From Idiomarina loihiensis (GTDB taxonomy: Bacteria; Pseudomonadota; Gammaproteobacteria; Enterobacterales; Alteromonadaceae): a DNA stretch of 64,000 bases. The first letter of the stretch is position 1. Each line of letters opens with the position of its first letter. This document shows, one piece after another, positions 8,528 to 20,007 of the stretch. The notes beneath the pieces were generated by a model. That model had not been told where the DNA came from and ran no database searches. It worked only from the letters and a program-made list of their open reading frames with translations. Location of the stretch: NCBI RefSeq assembly GCF_024584785.1, contig NZ_CP074112.1:930001-994000 (forward strand), written 5' to 3'. Both the position numbers and the translations under genes were made by a program.

Positions 8528-11500
8528 TTAAGCTGCCGACGTACAGTTTTGATTGAGTAACATCAGCTCTCGTAAGGCGACGGAGAACTTAGCAAACTCA
8601 TGAGTTTTGGTGGTACGGAAATCTGATAGCATCACTAACCAACGGTCTACAAAGACTTTATTGGCATCTAACCAAGCCGCTAACACATCAAGGCTATCTT
8701 GCGCTTCGTCACTACCGTTCAAGACGCTCATGGTTAATGAACGCTGTTGCCAATCCAACTCTTCGCGGAACGCAGCACGAGCTAGAGCTTGCCAGTGGTT
8801 ATCAACCGGCTGACTGTTAATTTGCTCCAAGAACCAATGCAAGGACACTTGCGAGCCTAAATTAAAGTAGGCTTTCGCTACGCTAGCTTCACTGCGTCCT
8901 GTTTGTTTAGCCACGTCGGCAATATCCAGCGCCGAGAACAAGGTGGACAGAATAGCAACTTGTTTAGCAAGATCTGCTGGTACGCCTTGCGCTTGTAGCT
9001 TATCAATGTCTTTCTGAATAGCATCACGCTCTGCTGGAATAACGTAATCCAGCACATTCTCCCGCAAGTCATTAAAGCTGTCTTGATAGAAATCAATGTG
9101 CGCTTGAATGTTACCTAGTTCAGGATTTGGATGGCGCAAGAACCAACGTGTAGCACGACGCACAACCCGACGGATCTGGAATAACATGCTGTTCTGCACA
9201 TCGGCAGGAATTTGGTTGTTACCTGCTTCAATGGCTTCCATTAGACCACGCAAATTAAAGCATTCACGCGCAATCACGTAGGCGTTTGCTACTTCAGCAA
9301 CAGTAGCCCCGGTCGCGTCTGCTTTGCGATAAACAAAGTTCGGTCCCATATCGTTAACGATATTATTGGCTAAACGCGTAGCAATAATCTGCGCCCGTAA
9401 TGGGTGATTTTGCATTGCCTCAGCATAGGTTTCTTGCAACGGCTTAGGAAACGCATTAATCAGTGAACGCGCATGGAAAGGGTCATCCATAATAGCGTCA
9501 TCGACCAATTGATCTTTCAATACCATCTTGCCATAGGCAGTGATCACGGCTAATTCAGGACGGGTTAAGCCCTTATTGAGCGCCTGACGTTCTGCCAATT
9601 CATCATCATCCGGTAAAAACTCAAGTGCACGGTTAAGTTGCCCTTCACGTTCTAGGTGATAAATAAAGCGCTGCAATTCTTTAATCTGATCGGCACCACG
9701 AATGGCTGTAACGGAAATTGATTGCGATTGACGGAAGCAATCTTTAATCACGATTTGCGCCACTTCGTCGGTCATGTCGTATAGCAACTGATCGCGTTGT
9801 TTTCGGGTCAAATCGCCGTTGGCAACCAAACCATTCAACAAGATCTTGATATTAACTTCGTTATCCGAACAATCAACGCCACCTACGTTGTCAATCGCAT
9901 CAGTATTGATACGACCGCCGTTACGAGCGTATTCGATACGTCCTAATTGGGTGAAACCTAGGTTACCGCCCTCGCCGACAATCTTAGTGCGCAGTTCACC
10001 ACCGTTCACCCGTACCGCGTCGTTAGCACGATCACCAACATCACTGTCGCTTTCTTTGCTGCTCTTAACGTAAGTACCAATACCACCGTTCCAAAGTAAG
10101 TCGACGGGCAAAGTTAAGATGGTTTTAATCATCTCAGTTGGCGTCAACGACTTTTTCTGAGTGTTAAATAATTTTTTCATTTCTGGCGTTAATTCAATGG
10201 CTTTCGCACTGCGCAAGAAAATACCACCACCAGAAGAAATTAACGAACTATCGTAATCGGCCCAGCTTGAACGCGGTAACTTGAACAGGCGCTCACGCTC
10301 GGCGTAGCTGCTTGCCGCATCCGGATTTGGATCCACAAAAATGTGCATGTGGTTAAAGGCTGCAACTAAGCGCGTATGTTTGGATAACAACATACCGTTA
10401 CCGAACACATCGCCAGCCATATCGCCGATACCTACTGCGGTAAAATCAGTGGTTTGGCAATCAACCCCAAGTTCACGGAAATGACGTTTCACAGATTCCC
10501 ATGCACCACGGGCTGTGATCCCCATTTTCTTGTGGTCATAACCTACAGAGCCACCAGAGGCAAAGGCGTCACCCAACCAAAAGTTGTATTCCGCTGAAAT
10601 ACTGTTAGCAATGTCAGAGAAAGTCGCGGTTCCTTTATCGGCCGCAACCACTAAATAAATGTCGTCTTCATCATGACGAACTACGTCTTGTGGTGGTACA
10701 ACTTCACCGTTAACAATGTTGTCCGTGATATCCAACAAGGCACGAATAAAGGTGCGGTAACAAGCCTTACCCTCTTCGAAAAAGGCTTCCCGCTCTTCTG
10801 GTAAGTTTTTACAGAAGAAACCACCTTTGGCGCCAACCGGAACTATCACAGTGTTCTTAACTTGCTGCGCTTTCACCAAGCCGAGAACTTCTGTACGGAA
10901 ATCTTCACGGCGATCTGACCAGCGCAAGCCACCACGAGCTACTTTGCCACCACGTAAATGCACCCCTTCTACGCGAGGTGAATACACAAAAATTTCGTAC
11001 TTAGGTAGCGGCAATGGCATTTCAGGAATAAGTTCAGGCATAAACTTAACCGAAATGTAGGGTTTTTCGTTGCCAGAGGCATCAGCTTGGAAGAAGTTGG
11101 TTCGCAGTGCAGCCAAAATCAGCTCAACGTAACGACGAATAATACGGTCGTCATCGAGGTTGGCTACGTTTTCTAGCTCAGAAGCAATACGCGTTTCTAA
11201 GGCTTCGATTTTCTTCGCGCGGCTCTTCTCTTTCGGTTCAAACTTTGTATAGAACAGCTTAATGATCAATTTGGCAATCAGTGGGTATTTCCCAAAGGTA
11301 CTTTCAATGTAGCTCTGGCTGAAGGTCGTACCAATTTGACGCATGTATTTAGCAAACATACGTAAAATAATCACTTGGCGACCTGTTAGACCTGCGCTTA
11401 GTACCAAACGGTTAAAACCATCATCTTCATAGTGACCGTCCCAAACCTTCGCAAAGGCGTCTTGGAACAAATCACGACTGGCTTCAAGGTCGAGCTTGAC

Positions 11501-13369
11501 GTTGTTGTGCAACATCTGGAAGTCTAACACCCAGAATAGATTGCCGTCGGTCGTTTTAATCTGGTACGGGCTCTCACCAATGATCCGCAAGCCGAAGTTT
11601 TCTAACATCGGCAACACATCAGACAAATGAATCGGCTCGTCTTTATGGAACAGTTTTAAGCGAATTTTTTTACTGGTTTCGTTCTCTTCGCGTGAACGAT
11701 AAAACAGCATGCCTAGTTTGTGTTCGTCGTCTAGGGCTTCAATCTGCTGTAAATCGGCAATAGCAACCGATGGCAAGACGTCCTCTTTATAGGCCCGCGG
11801 GAACGCATTGGCATATTTTTTATTCAGCTCGTTAGCGCGACCTTCACCGAAGGTGCTACTTAAAATGCGCTCGAAGTTATCTTCCCAAGTGCGCGCTGCT
11901 TCAACTAAGTTTTGCTCAAGTTCTTTCACATCAATGTCCTGTACGTGCTCGCCAATGCGCACGGTATAATGAGTTCTAGCTAGGGAGGACTCAGAAAAAT
12001 AGGTGGTAAAGTCAACTTCCGCAGTGCTGTGCAACGAGGTTGCTAAAATCTGCTGGGTCTTTTGACGTAATAAGGTGTTGTAGCGTTCTTTCGGTACAAA
12101 CACCATGCACGATGCAAAGCGACCAAAAATATCTCGACGGACAAACAACCGCGTCATATCGCGCTCTTGCATCTGCAACACGCCCAGCCCTACTTCAAGC
12201 AGGTCGTCTTCATTTGCTTGTACAATCTCATCGCGCGGATAGGTTTCAAGAATATTCAATAACGCTTTGGCTGCGTGTGAGTTAGGTGCGAAACCTGAGG
12301 CTTCCATCACGCGTTTAATCTTATCGCCAACTAATGGAACATCACGCGCGCTGTTGTTATAGAAACTGCTAGAGTACAGACCAATAAAACGATCTTCACC
12401 AATCACTTTGCCGTTGTCATCAAAGCGCTTAATGCCAATGTAGTCATTGTAAGCTGGACGGTGAACCTTAGACTTGGTATTGGTCTTAGTTACCAATAAC
12501 AAACTATCGTCAAAAGTCATGTCACGCGCTACTTCTGGTAAAGATGATACCAAGCGTTCTTTGTTAGTGGCGCTTTTGCGCATCAAGCCAAGGCTGGATT
12601 CAGTTTGTTGGCGAATGATGTAGTCACCTTCAATCGGCACTAAGTCGTAACGACGATAGCCCATTAAGGTAAAGTTATCTTTGGCTAACCAACTTAAAAA
12701 CCGCTGTGCTTCTTGCAGTTCTTGTTGACTACCAGGGTAATTAATCTTGCTTAAGTCTGCGGCCAGTTCGGTCAGTTTGTTACGCATTGGCAACCAATCA
12801 CCTACCGATACCGTCACTTCTTCCATTACTGCAGCTAATTCTTTTTTCAGCGTTTTGATAGCGTCGGCAGAGGCTTGACGATCCACTTCAATCAGAAATA
12901 CCGTATCGACTTCGTTATCATCGTTACGAGTACCAGCCTTAAGCAGTTCGTTGATTTGGTTTTGCTCATTTCGTTTATGGCTAATTGGCAAATGCAGTAG
13001 CAAATGCGAGGTGATACCCAAGCGCGTTAAAGCCATGCGAATGGAATCAACCATAAACGGCATATCTGATTGAATGATTTCAATAATGGTATGCGCAGAT
13101 TCCCAGCCGTGGCGCGCCACTTCTGGGTTATAGATTTTAATTAAGGCTTTTTTACCGGGCGTGTATTCGTTGAAGCTGTGCCACAATCCCATCACCGCGC
13201 CGTACATGTCGCTGTCATTTCGCAGCGCCAGATCATCCGGTGAGATATTTCTATATAACCTCAACGCAAAATCTTTGATTAAGTCGGCTCGATCGGTAGC
13301 TCTGTGTTCAATCAGATCGGCCACCTTCTGCAAAATAACGGGGATCTGGCCTTCGCCAAACGCATTCAT
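8528..13369 (-). CDS. gdhB: NAD-specific glutamate dehydrogenase, large (180 kDa) class
   Basis: A 1613-residue enzyme converting glutamate to 2-oxoglutarate and ammonium with NAD+. This length is typical of the L-GDH-180 class (about 1600-1650). The long N-terminal regulatory region (about residues 1-700, with ACT-like segments such as [20 protein letters not shown]) precedes the catalytic core. The core has [28 protein letters not shown] (catalytic Lys) and [17 protein letters not shown], then the Rossmann part with [15 protein letters not shown]. The C-terminal helical domain follows. The start ATG at 13369 has AAGGA six bases upstream. It lies immediately upstream of pyrD, an arrangement recalled from related marine gammaproteobacteria. 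Expression probably starts in the 219-base gap behind the pepN terminator. Confidence 0.95.
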   Translation of the reverse strand: MNAFGEGQIPVILQKVADLIEHRATDRADLIKDFALRLYRNISPDDLALRNDSDMYGAVMGLWHSFNEYTPGKKALIKIYNPEVARHGWESAHTIIEIIQSDMPFMVDSIRMALTRLGITSHLLLHLPISHKRNEQNQINELLKAGTRNDDNEVDTVFLIEVDRQASADAIKTLKKELAAVMEEVTVSVGDWLPMRNKLTELAADLSKINYPGSQQELQEAQRFLSWLAKDNFTLMGYRRYDLVPIEGDYIIRQQTESSLGLMRKSATNKERLVSSLPEVARDMTFDDSLLLVTKTNTKSKVHRPAYNDYIGIKRFDDNGKVIGEDRFIGLYSSSFYNNSARDVPLVGDKIKRVMEASGFAPNSHAAKALLNILETYPRDEIVQANEDDLLEVGLGVLQMQERDMTRLFVRRDIFGRFASCMVFVPKERYNTLLRQKTQQILATSLHSTAEVDFTTYFSESSLARTHYTVRIGEHVQDIDVKELEQNLVEAARTWEDNFERILSSTFGEGRANELNKKYANAFPRAYKEDVLPSVAIADLQQIEALDDEHKLGMLFYRSREENETSKKIRLKLFHKDEPIHLSDVLPMLENFGLRIIGESPYQIKTTDGNLFWVLDFQMLHNNVKLDLEASRDLFQDAFAKVWDGHYEDDGFNRLVLSAGLTGRQVIILRMFAKYMRQIGTTFSQSYIESTFGKYPLIAKLIIKLFYTKFEPKEKSRAKKIEALETRIASELENVANLDDDRIIRRYVELILAALRTNFFQADASGNEKPYISVKFMPELIPEMPLPLPKYEIFVYSPRVEGVHLRGGKVARGGLRWSDRREDFRTEVLGLVKAQQVKNTVIVPVGAKGGFFCKNLPEEREAFFEEGKACYRTFIRALLDITDNIVNGEVVPPQDVVRHDEDDIYLVVAADKGTATFSDIANSISAEYNFWLGDAFASGGSVGYDHKKMGITARGAWESVKRHFRELGVDCQTTDFTAVGIGDMAGDVFGNGMLLSKHTRLVAAFNHMHIFVDPNPDAASSYAERERLFKLPRSSWADYDSSLISSGGGIFLRSAKAIELTPEMKKLFNTQKKSLTPTEMIKTILTLPVDLLWNGGIGTYVKSSKESDSDVGDRANDAVRVNGGELRTKIVGEGGNLGFTQLGRIEYARNGGRINTDAIDNVGGVDCSDNEVNIKILLNGLVANGDLTRKQRDQLLYDMTDEVAQIVIKDCFRQSQSISVTAIRGADQIKELQRFIYHLEREGQLNRALEFLPDDDELAERQALNKGLTRPELAVITAYGKMVLKDQLVDDAIMDDPFHARSLINAFPKPLQETYAEAMQNHPLRAQIIATRLANNIVNDMGPNFVYRKADATGATVAEVANAYVIARECFNLRGLMEAIEAGNNQIPADVQNSMLFQIRRVVRRATRWFLRHPNPELGNIQAHIDFYQDSFNDLRENVLDYVIPAERDAIQKDIDKLQAQGVPADLAKQVAILSTLFSALDIADVAKQTGRSEASVAKAYFNLGSQVSLHWFLEQINSQPVDNHWQALARAAFREELDWQQRSLTMSVLNGSDEAQDSLDVLAAWLDANKVFVDRWLVMLSDFRTTKTHEFAKFSVALRELMLLNQNCTSAA

Positions 13370-13506
13370 GCTAGTGTCCTTTTAACGTGATGAGATATAA
13401 CGATGTGGTTCTACCCTCTGGCACCGCCAGCCGGTAAAATCACACAGCGAAATAATTCATATTATTGTCGGACATTTAGCTAGGTTATTCAATCATTATA
13501 AAGCAC

Positions 13507-13546
13507 AAAAAACAGTGTTCAGACCACGAATTTCGCGGTCTGAACA
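13507..13546 (-). terminator. rho-independent terminator after pepN
   Basis: Perfect 10-bp arms TGTTCAGACC / GGTCTGAACA (13516-13525 and 13537-13546) enclose an 11-base loop. Read on the minus strand, the hairpin is followed by CTGTTTTTTG. It lies 43 bases past the pepN stop codon. The rest of the 219-base gap is AT-rich and presumably holds the gdh promoter, plus a small CTGGC-GGT-GCCAG stem in the leader. Confidence 0.85.
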
Positions 13547-13588
13547 TGTTTATCCAAAAGCTTTGCATGATTATTACAAAGGCTGCGG

Positions 13589-16231
13589 CTAGGCCTGCAT
13601 ATCAGGAGCCAAACTACTGCTAATTTTCTCGGCCAAATCAGGCGCTAAATTTGGCAATTGTTGCAGCTCTTGCAGATGACCAAGCAGCAGCTTTTGACGT
13701 TGCTTATCGAACCGTCGCCATTGAGTGAATGGCGTGATCAGCCGCGCTGCCACTTGAGGGTTTTTACTGTTCAAGTAACGGATCATGCTCGCAACCACTT
13801 GGTACCCTGCTCCATCAGCTTGATGAAAAGCCAGCAGATTGCGACTGAAAGTAGCTAACAACGCATAGACACGATTCGGGTTATTTCGATTAAAACGCGG
13901 ATGATCAACCAGCTCAGCTACCCGTGCAACAGTGCCCGCCACAGGTGCACTAGCTTGCACCGCGAACCATTTATCTAAGACCAAAGGATCATGTTGCCAG
14001 CGCAACTCAAATTGCTCTAATAAGTCGCTGGCACAAGCTAATTCTAAGTGCGTTGCAATTTGCAGTAACGCCTGCTGACTCGTCATATTGTCGGCATGGC
14101 AAAAAGCTTGGCTAATCTCATTATTGAAAGCTTCAGGATCGTTCAATGCCAAATAGTAGGCAGCTAGATGCGTGAGGCTGCGCTGCGCTATAGCCTCGGC
14201 GGTTAGTTCATAGGGTTGACCTTGCTGTTGTTGCCACCAGGTGGCTAATTGCTCCGCCAAGGCTGCCGCAATCGCTCGTTTTAATTGCTCACAAGCCAAC
14301 CCAATCAAGGCAAGCGGAATATCCTGCGGATAATGCTCGGCTAATTCTTCCGCGGCCGGCGGGGTCAAAGCTAAGGCTTTTAGCGCGGGGTCGAGTGGTG
14401 CTGCCAGAAGCTCTTGTAAGGCCTGACTTACTTCCGGTGGCAAGCTGACTAGCCCATCTTTAGCTACTGCTGCTGTGAGCAAATCTAGATACATCTGTTG
14501 GGCGGCTTCCCAGCGCGTTACTTCTTGTTCTGCAGACCCCAACAGTACCGCTTTGTCAGCAAAGCTTTGGTTGTATTCTAAGCGCACCGGCGCACTGAAG
14601 TTCTCTAATAAAGCCAGTATGGGGCGCTCGTGTAATCCGGTTATCGTCAATTCTGCCGTGGCCTCGGTGAGCTCAAATAAATAACTGCCCGATTCGTGCA
14701 GTTGCAGCTCAGGATGGGTTAAGTTAAGACGTTCGCCGCGGCTTGAATAGGCACTTAACAATACCGGGATATGTACCGGTTGTTTGCTAGTTTGCCCCGG
14801 CGTAGCTGGTGTGTGTTGCGCGAACGTAAGCCGAAGCTGCCCCGCCGCCTGAGCGCTCGCTGGAGTATAGTTTTCTGTTACTCTAACAACTGGAGTACCA
14901 GCTTGACTGTACCAGTTTTTAAACCGAGTTAAATCGCACTGATTAGCCGCAGCCATCGCCGCAATAAAATCATCACAGGTCACGGCTTGGCCATCGTGGC
15001 GCTCAATATAGCACTGCATGCCCGCTTGAAATCCCGTTTCACCAAGCAAGGTGTGTAGCATCCGGATAACCTCGGCCCCTTTGTTGTACACAGTAACTGT
15101 GTAAAAGTTATTCATTTCAATAACTTTGTCAGGCCGAATCGGATGCGCCATAGGGCTAGCATCTTCATTGAACTGATGACTACGCATCACTCGGATAGCT
15201 TGGATCCGATTAACCGCCCGCGAGCCTAAATCGGAGCTAAACTCTTGGTCACGAAAAACCGTTAAGCCTTCTTTTAAGCTCAGCTGAAACCAGTCTCGAC
15301 AGGTAATTCGATTACCGGTCCAGTTATGAAAATATTCATGGCCAATAACCGATTCAACATTCAAAAAGTCTTGGTCAGTTGCAGTTGCAGCATCAGCTAA
15401 CACATAACGTGAATTGAACACGTTAAGGCCTTTATTCTCCATTGCCCCCATGTTGAAAAAGTCCACGGCGACAATCATGTAAATATCTAGATCGTACTCA
15501 AGCCCAAAGCGTTGTTCGTCCCACGCCATGGAGTTTTTCAAGGCCTGCATCGCATAATGAGCCCGCGCTAAATTGCCGGGGTCGACAAAGAGCTGCAACA
15601 ACACTTGCTTACCAGAACGAGTGGTAAAATGGTCTTCCAGTAACTCAAAGTTGCCAGCCACCAAGGCAAACAAATAAGCTGGTTTAGGAAAGGGATCGTG
15701 CCAGGTAACCCACTGCTGGCCTGCGGCAGTGGTACCTGAGGCCTGAGGATTACCGTTACTTAAGAGATAAGGATACTGTTGCTGATCGGCGTAAATGGTG
15801 GTAGTAAAAATCGCCAGCACATCTGGCCGGTCAAGATAATAAGTAATACGCCGAAAACCTTCCGCTTCGCATTGAGTACAAAAACTACCATTGGTCTGAT
15901 ACAAACCTTCAAGCGCAGTATTATTAGCAGGGTCAATTTCAGTGACCACCTCCAGTTCAAACGCTTGTTCTGGAACCTTTGTTAGCACCAGTTGCTGGGC
16001 GTCAAGTTGATAATCGTTGGCGTCTAAAAGTTCACCGTTAATACTCACTTCAAGTAGCTTTAATTGTTCGCCATCAAGGCATAGTGGCTGCTGTTGGCGC
16101 TGCGGATGAACTTGCATGCGGTTATGCACGCGGGTGTGATGAGGGTCGAGATAAAAGGTTAGTTCAACAGTACTGATAGAAAAGTCCGGAGCACGATAAT
16201 CGCTCCGGAACTTAGCTTGTTTCTCACTCAT
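13589..16231 (-). CDS. pepN: aminopeptidase N (M1 family)
   Basis: An 880-residue cytosolic zinc aminopeptidase (E. coli PepN is 870) that removes N-terminal residues from peptides late in protein turnover. It shows the substrate-binding GAMENKGLNVFNSRYVLA (about residue 260), the zinc motif VIGHEYFHNWTGNRITCRDW (HExxH plus downstream Glu in LKEGLTVF, about 295-320) and the catalytic Tyr in the YTVTVYNKGAEVIRM segment. The C-terminal all-alpha domain is complete. It follows nhaC with a 17-base gap, so the two may share a transcript, and it ends at a strong terminator. Confidence 0.95.
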   Translation of the reverse strand: MSEKQAKFRSDYRAPDFSISTVELTFYLDPHHTRVHNRMQVHPQRQQQPLCLDGEQLKLLEVSINGELLDANDYQLDAQQLVLTKVPEQAFELEVVTEIDPANNTALEGLYQTNGSFCTQCEAEGFRRITYYLDRPDVLAIFTTTIYADQQQYPYLLSNGNPQASGTTAAGQQWVTWHDPFPKPAYLFALVAGNFELLEDHFTTRSGKQVLLQLFVDPGNLARAHYAMQALKNSMAWDEQRFGLEYDLDIYMIVAVDFFNMGAMENKGLNVFNSRYVLADAATATDQDFLNVESVIGHEYFHNWTGNRITCRDWFQLSLKEGLTVFRDQEFSSDLGSRAVNRIQAIRVMRSHQFNEDASPMAHPIRPDKVIEMNNFYTVTVYNKGAEVIRMLHTLLGETGFQAGMQCYIERHDGQAVTCDDFIAAMAAANQCDLTRFKNWYSQAGTPVVRVTENYTPASAQAAGQLRLTFAQHTPATPGQTSKQPVHIPVLLSAYSSRGERLNLTHPELQLHESGSYLFELTEATAELTITGLHERPILALLENFSAPVRLEYNQSFADKAVLLGSAEQEVTRWEAAQQMYLDLLTAAVAKDGLVSLPPEVSQALQELLAAPLDPALKALALTPPAAEELAEHYPQDIPLALIGLACEQLKRAIAAALAEQLATWWQQQQGQPYELTAEAIAQRSLTHLAAYYLALNDPEAFNNEISQAFCHADNMTSQQALLQIATHLELACASDLLEQFELRWQHDPLVLDKWFAVQASAPVAGTVARVAELVDHPRFNRNNPNRVYALLATFSRNLLAFHQADGAGYQVVASMIRYLNSKNPQVAARLITPFTQWRRFDKQRQKLLLGHLQELQQLPNLAPDLAEKISSSLAPDMQA

Positions 16232-16248
16232 AGGGAGTACACACCTCG

Positions 16249-17718
16249 TTAGGCTGTGGTTGGCTTGGCCGTTTGCTCTAGGCGCAAAATTTTAATACCG
16301 GTGTAACCGTAGAATAGCGCAATCAATGGGGTTATCCAGTTAAAGAACGCAAACGGGGCGTAAATCCATGGGCTGACACCTAGAGCACCCATCATGAAGG
16401 CACCACAAGTGTTCCACGGGATTAATGCAGAGGTTAAAGTGGCGCTGTCTTCTAAAGTACGAGACAACACTCGTGGGTCAAGCCCACGCCGCTCAAATTC
16501 TTCGCGGTACATGCGCCCGGGTAAGACAATCGCCATGTATTGGTCTGCGGTGAGTACATTGGCGCCAAAACAAGTAAATAGCGTAGCTCCAATCAGGCTT
16601 CCTACCGACTTCACATACCCTAAAATACCAGCAACTAGGCGTTGCAATAGGCCTAGTTTCTCCATAATGGCACCGAAGGTCATGGCACTTAAAATCAACC
16701 ATACGGTATTTAGCATGCTTGACATGCCGCCACCGCTAAGAAGATCGTTCAGATCAGCTGAGCTGGTTTCAATTTTCACCCCATCAGTAAGTGCAAGCCA
16801 AACAATTTTCAGGGTCGCAACATAAGAATCGTCCCCTTCTGCGAGCTTACTGATCATTTCTGGTTGAAAAATAACCGCCCAAAGGCCGCCTAACAAGGCA
16901 CCAAAAAATACCGTGGGTAACGCTGGCTTGCGGGTGGCTGCTAGATATAACAAAACTAGCAAAGGCACTAACATTAACCAACCAATGTTAAAGGTGTTTT
17001 GCAGTTCTAGCTGCATTCTTTCTAGCTGGAGTAAGCTCACTGAAGTATCAGCGTTGAAGCCTAAGATTAAGAAAATAACCAAGGTAATGGCAAAGCCAGG
17101 GCCCGCCGTAAGCGCCATGTACCGAATGTGCACAAACAATTCAGTGCCAGCCACAGCTGGCGCTAGATTAGTGGTATCTGACAAAGGTGACATTTTGTCA
17201 CCGAAATAGGCACCAGAAACAACAGCACCAGCGGTAATAGCTGGTGATAGGCCCATACCTGCCGCAACCCCCATTAAGGCTACCCCGATAGTGGCTGCGG
17301 TCGTCCATGAGCTGCCTATTGCTAACGAAATAATGCCACACATCAACGCACTAGCAGCATAAAACCAACTAGGATCAAGCAGCTCTAAGCCGTAATAAAT
17401 CATGCTAGGCACGGTGCCGGCTAAAAGCCAAGTACCAATAAGCGAACCCACGGCCAGAATAATCAAGAGCGCGCCAAGGGCTACCGAAATCCCCTCTTTG
17501 ATGCCATCTTCGATTTGTTCCCAGCTAAAATGGTTGTAAAAACCGATGGCAATAGCAACGCCGGCAGCTATCCAGAGTGCAATTTGGTTTGGTCCATAAG
17601 ATGAATCTTCGCCAAAAAGATACACTGAACTGGCTAGCATGATAATCAATACCACGAGCGGCGTGGCAGCTTGCAGAACACTCGGCGAACGGGTTCCGTT
17701 AGATGGGGTGTGTTGCAT
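16249..17718 (-). CDS. nhaC: Na+/H+ antiporter of the NhaC family
   Basis: A 489-residue inner-membrane protein with about 11-12 hydrophobic segments. NhaC-family features include GTWLLAGTVPSMIYYGLELL, the discontinuous-helix region AIGSSWTTAATIGVALMGVAAG, GAYFGDKMSPLSDTTNLAPA (conserved DxxSPxSDTT) and LEDSATLTSALIPWNTCGAF near the C-terminus. Family members exchange cytoplasmic Na+ for external H+, in keeping with a marine lifestyle. Some relatives exchange malate/lactate, so the exact substrate is inferred. It is flanked upstream by the prc terminator and downstream by pepN in close coupling. Confidence 0.9.
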   Translation of the reverse strand: MQHTPSNGTRSPSVLQAATPLVVLIIMLASSVYLFGEDSSYGPNQIALWIAAGVAIAIGFYNHFSWEQIEDGIKEGISVALGALLIILAVGSLIGTWLLAGTVPSMIYYGLELLDPSWFYAASALMCGIISLAIGSSWTTAATIGVALMGVAAGMGLSPAITAGAVVSGAYFGDKMSPLSDTTNLAPAVAGTELFVHIRYMALTAGPGFAITLVIFLILGFNADTSVSLLQLERMQLELQNTFNIGWLMLVPLLVLLYLAATRKPALPTVFFGALLGGLWAVIFQPEMISKLAEGDDSYVATLKIVWLALTDGVKIETSSADLNDLLSGGGMSSMLNTVWLILSAMTFGAIMEKLGLLQRLVAGILGYVKSVGSLIGATLFTCFGANVLTADQYMAIVLPGRMYREEFERRGLDPRVLSRTLEDSATLTSALIPWNTCGAFMMGALGVSPWIYAPFAFFNWITPLIALFYGYTGIKILRLEQTAKPTTA

Positions 17719-17885
17719 AAATATTCTCTATTATTTTTATCGTCTACTCACGATTGCGTGAGCTAGGCTTATGTTCTAGTCAGACTAATGATAAACCAGC
17801 TCGGACTAAGATCATATTCTTGTGTGCTGTCATCAGGCACAATCAAGCTACCATTCACCTATTTCTAGCCTCGGTCACTGCCCAT

Positions 17886-17911
17886 TAAAAAAGCCGCAAA
17901 AAGCGGCTTTC
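17886..17911 (-). terminator. rho-independent terminator after prc
   Basis: Stem AAGCCGC / GCGGCTT (17891-17897 and 17903-17909) with a 5-base loop. On the minus strand it is followed by a run of T (TTTTTT), 28 bases past the prc stop. It insulates nhaC from the proQ-prc operon. Confidence 0.9.
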
Positions 17912-17938
17912 TATGGGGATATCAATATATTAGCTAGT

Positions 17939-20002
17939 TTAGTTAGCAGCCATCTTCGCTTGATCTACTAACCTAAACGCCAATTCGACTGTCTCTTCTA
18001 AGTAAGGATCTGGCGCCTCTAAATCGGTCGGAATTTCGTCAATTTTCTCAACCGGCTCCTGTCCTAAACGCTGTAAACGTTCATTAGCACGGGCAAGGTT
18101 TCGAGCTTTGTCGGCCGCTTCTTCCGCTTTCCTTTCCGCCAGTACCAAGCTTACCCAAGTTTTTTCTTTCTCTTGTTGATAGCGTTCGATATCAGCAAAA
18201 ATATAATTAAACTCTGGGTTTCCTTGAATCTGTTCATCGAGTTGTTGCTGCAGCGTTTTAAAATCATAACCACGAATGCTATGGGTAGTTTGATATTTAG
18301 CTGGGGTAATTTGATCCCACGGCAATGCGTTTTCTTGCGAACTCTCACCAAACTCTTCAGCATCAATGATGGATGGATACTCTAAATCAGGTTGTACCCC
18401 TCGTAATTGCGTGCTGCCACCATTAATTCGATAAAACTTAGCCATGGTGTATTGAACGCTACCTAAAGGCTCGTCATAAAAATCAAACGGCCGTGCAATC
18501 CCACGATGTTGTTGTACTGTGCCTTTACCGTAGGTATTTTCACCCACAATCACCGCTCGGTTATAATCTTGCAGAGCGGCGGCAAAAATTTCCGAGGCAG
18601 ACGCACTGTAGCGATCAACCATCACTACCATAGGACCATTGTAGAAAGTTTTACCATCGCGGTCGCCGTTGACTTCTTTCCGACCGCTACCATCGGCAAC
18701 TTGTACCACAGGACCTTGGTCAATGAATAGTCCCGTCAAACTGATAGCTTCAGCTAACGAACCGCCCCCATTGCCACGCAAATCGATGATTAAGCTTTCC
18801 ACATTCGCTGCGGCAGCTTCCTCTAATAACGCCACTACATCAGTGGTGAGGTTATTGTAAAAGCCCGGAATGGTAATCAGCGCGGTGGCCCGACCATCGT
18901 ACTTATCATCCGTAGATTGCTTGATCTCAATCTTGGCAGCACGGTCTTCAAGTTTTACCTTATCGCGCACAATCATCACTTCTTTGGGCGTGGCACTGGC
19001 GCTTTGGTTCGCTTTAAGTACTTGTAGTTTAACCGTAGTACCTTTGGGCCCTTTAATCAGCTCCACCACATCGTCAAGCCGCCAGCCAATCACGTCGACA
19101 AAGTCAGCATCGTCATCATCACCCTGAGCCACGCCAACGATCTTATCATCTACGGCCACTTGCCCGCTCTTATCAGCGGGTCCACCAGGAACTAAACTGC
19201 GGATCACCGTGTAATCGTAATCCGCTTGCAGTACGGCCCCTATTCCCTCTAGGGAAAGGTTCATGTTCTGCTCAAACCGCTCTGAATTTACCGGTGACAA
19301 ATAGCTGGTGTGCGCCTCGACACTGCGTGCAAAGGCATTCATTACCGTTTGGAAGACATCTTCACTTTTGGTTTGAGTTAAGCGTTTTAGGGCGTTGTTG
19401 TAGCGTTTACCAAGCGTTTCAACAACTTCAGGCCATTCTTTACCCGCCATGGTTAAGTTGAGCGCATCGTATTTAACCCGCTGACGCCACAGTTCATCCA
19501 ACTCAGTTGCTGCTGCAGGCCAATCCGCATCTTCACGCTGAAAATGATACTTGTCACCCGTTTCAGTGAAATCAAAGGGGTGTTCTTCGTCTAACAAGGA
19601 TAACGCATGGGAGTAGCGTTCAAAGCGCCGCTGCAAAGACTTCTGATAGAGCGAAAATGCTGGGCTAAGTTTGCCTGAATCGATCATGTCATCAAACAGC
19701 AACCGATATTCTTGGGCCTGTTCAATATCGGTAGCCAGTAAAAACATTTTATTGTAATCAAGCATTTCTAAATAACGCTCAAGAATTTGCTCTGAGAGTT
19801 CGTTATCCAGTTCCATTTGCTTGAAGTGATAGCGCGTAAAAAAGTTTTTCACACGTTGGCTAGCTACGCCATGCTGAGCTGCTGGTGCTAACTCAGGCAG
19901 TTCGTCCAGTTGATGTGCCGGTGGTAAGGCAAGCGCTACATGGCTTAACGATAAACCAATAAATACTGCAATCGCCTTTCGTGTGAACCCTTTTTTACTC
20001 AT
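17939..20002 (-). CDS. prc: tail-specific carboxy-terminal protease Prc (S41A)
   Basis: A 687-residue periplasmic protease (E. coli Prc is 682) that degrades proteins with nonpolar C-termini and trims or turns over murein-related proteins. The signal peptide is residues 1-26 (MSKKGFTRKAIAVFIGLSLS). The PDZ domain is around residues 235-325 (SLEGIGAVLQADYDYTVIRS). The S41 core has LIIDLRGNGGGSLAEAISL and the Ser-Lys dyad in VDRYSASASEIFAAALQDYN (Ser) and GENTYGKGTVQQ (Lys). The C-terminal DUF3340 region is present with a basic coiled segment. It starts five bases after proQ, which indicates translational coupling as in the E. coli proQ-prc pair. Confidence 0.96.
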   Translation of the reverse strand: MSKKGFTRKAIAVFIGLSLSHVALALPPAHQLDELPELAPAAQHGVASQRVKNFFTRYHFKQMELDNELSEQILERYLEMLDYNKMFLLATDIEQAQEYRLLFDDMIDSGKLSPAFSLYQKSLQRRFERYSHALSLLDEEHPFDFTETGDKYHFQREDADWPAAATELDELWRQRVKYDALNLTMAGKEWPEVVETLGKRYNNALKRLTQTKSEDVFQTVMNAFARSVEAHTSYLSPVNSERFEQNMNLSLEGIGAVLQADYDYTVIRSLVPGGPADKSGQVAVDDKIVGVAQGDDDDADFVDVIGWRLDDVVELIKGPKGTTVKLQVLKANQSASATPKEVMIVRDKVKLEDRAAKIEIKQSTDDKYDGRATALITIPGFYNNLTTDVVALLEEAAAANVESLIIDLRGNGGGSLAEAISLTGLFIDQGPVVQVADGSGRKEVNGDRDGKTFYNGPMVVMVDRYSASASEIFAAALQDYNRAVIVGENTYGKGTVQQHRGIARPFDFYDEPLGSVQYTMAKFYRINGGSTQLRGVQPDLEYPSIIDAEEFGESSQENALPWDQITPAKYQTTHSIRGYDFKTLQQQLDEQIQGNPEFNYIFADIERYQQEKEKTWVSLVLAERKAEEAADKARNLARANERLQRLGQEPVEKIDEIPTDLEAPDPYLEETVELAFRLVDQAKMAAN

Positions 20003-20007
20003 ACTTA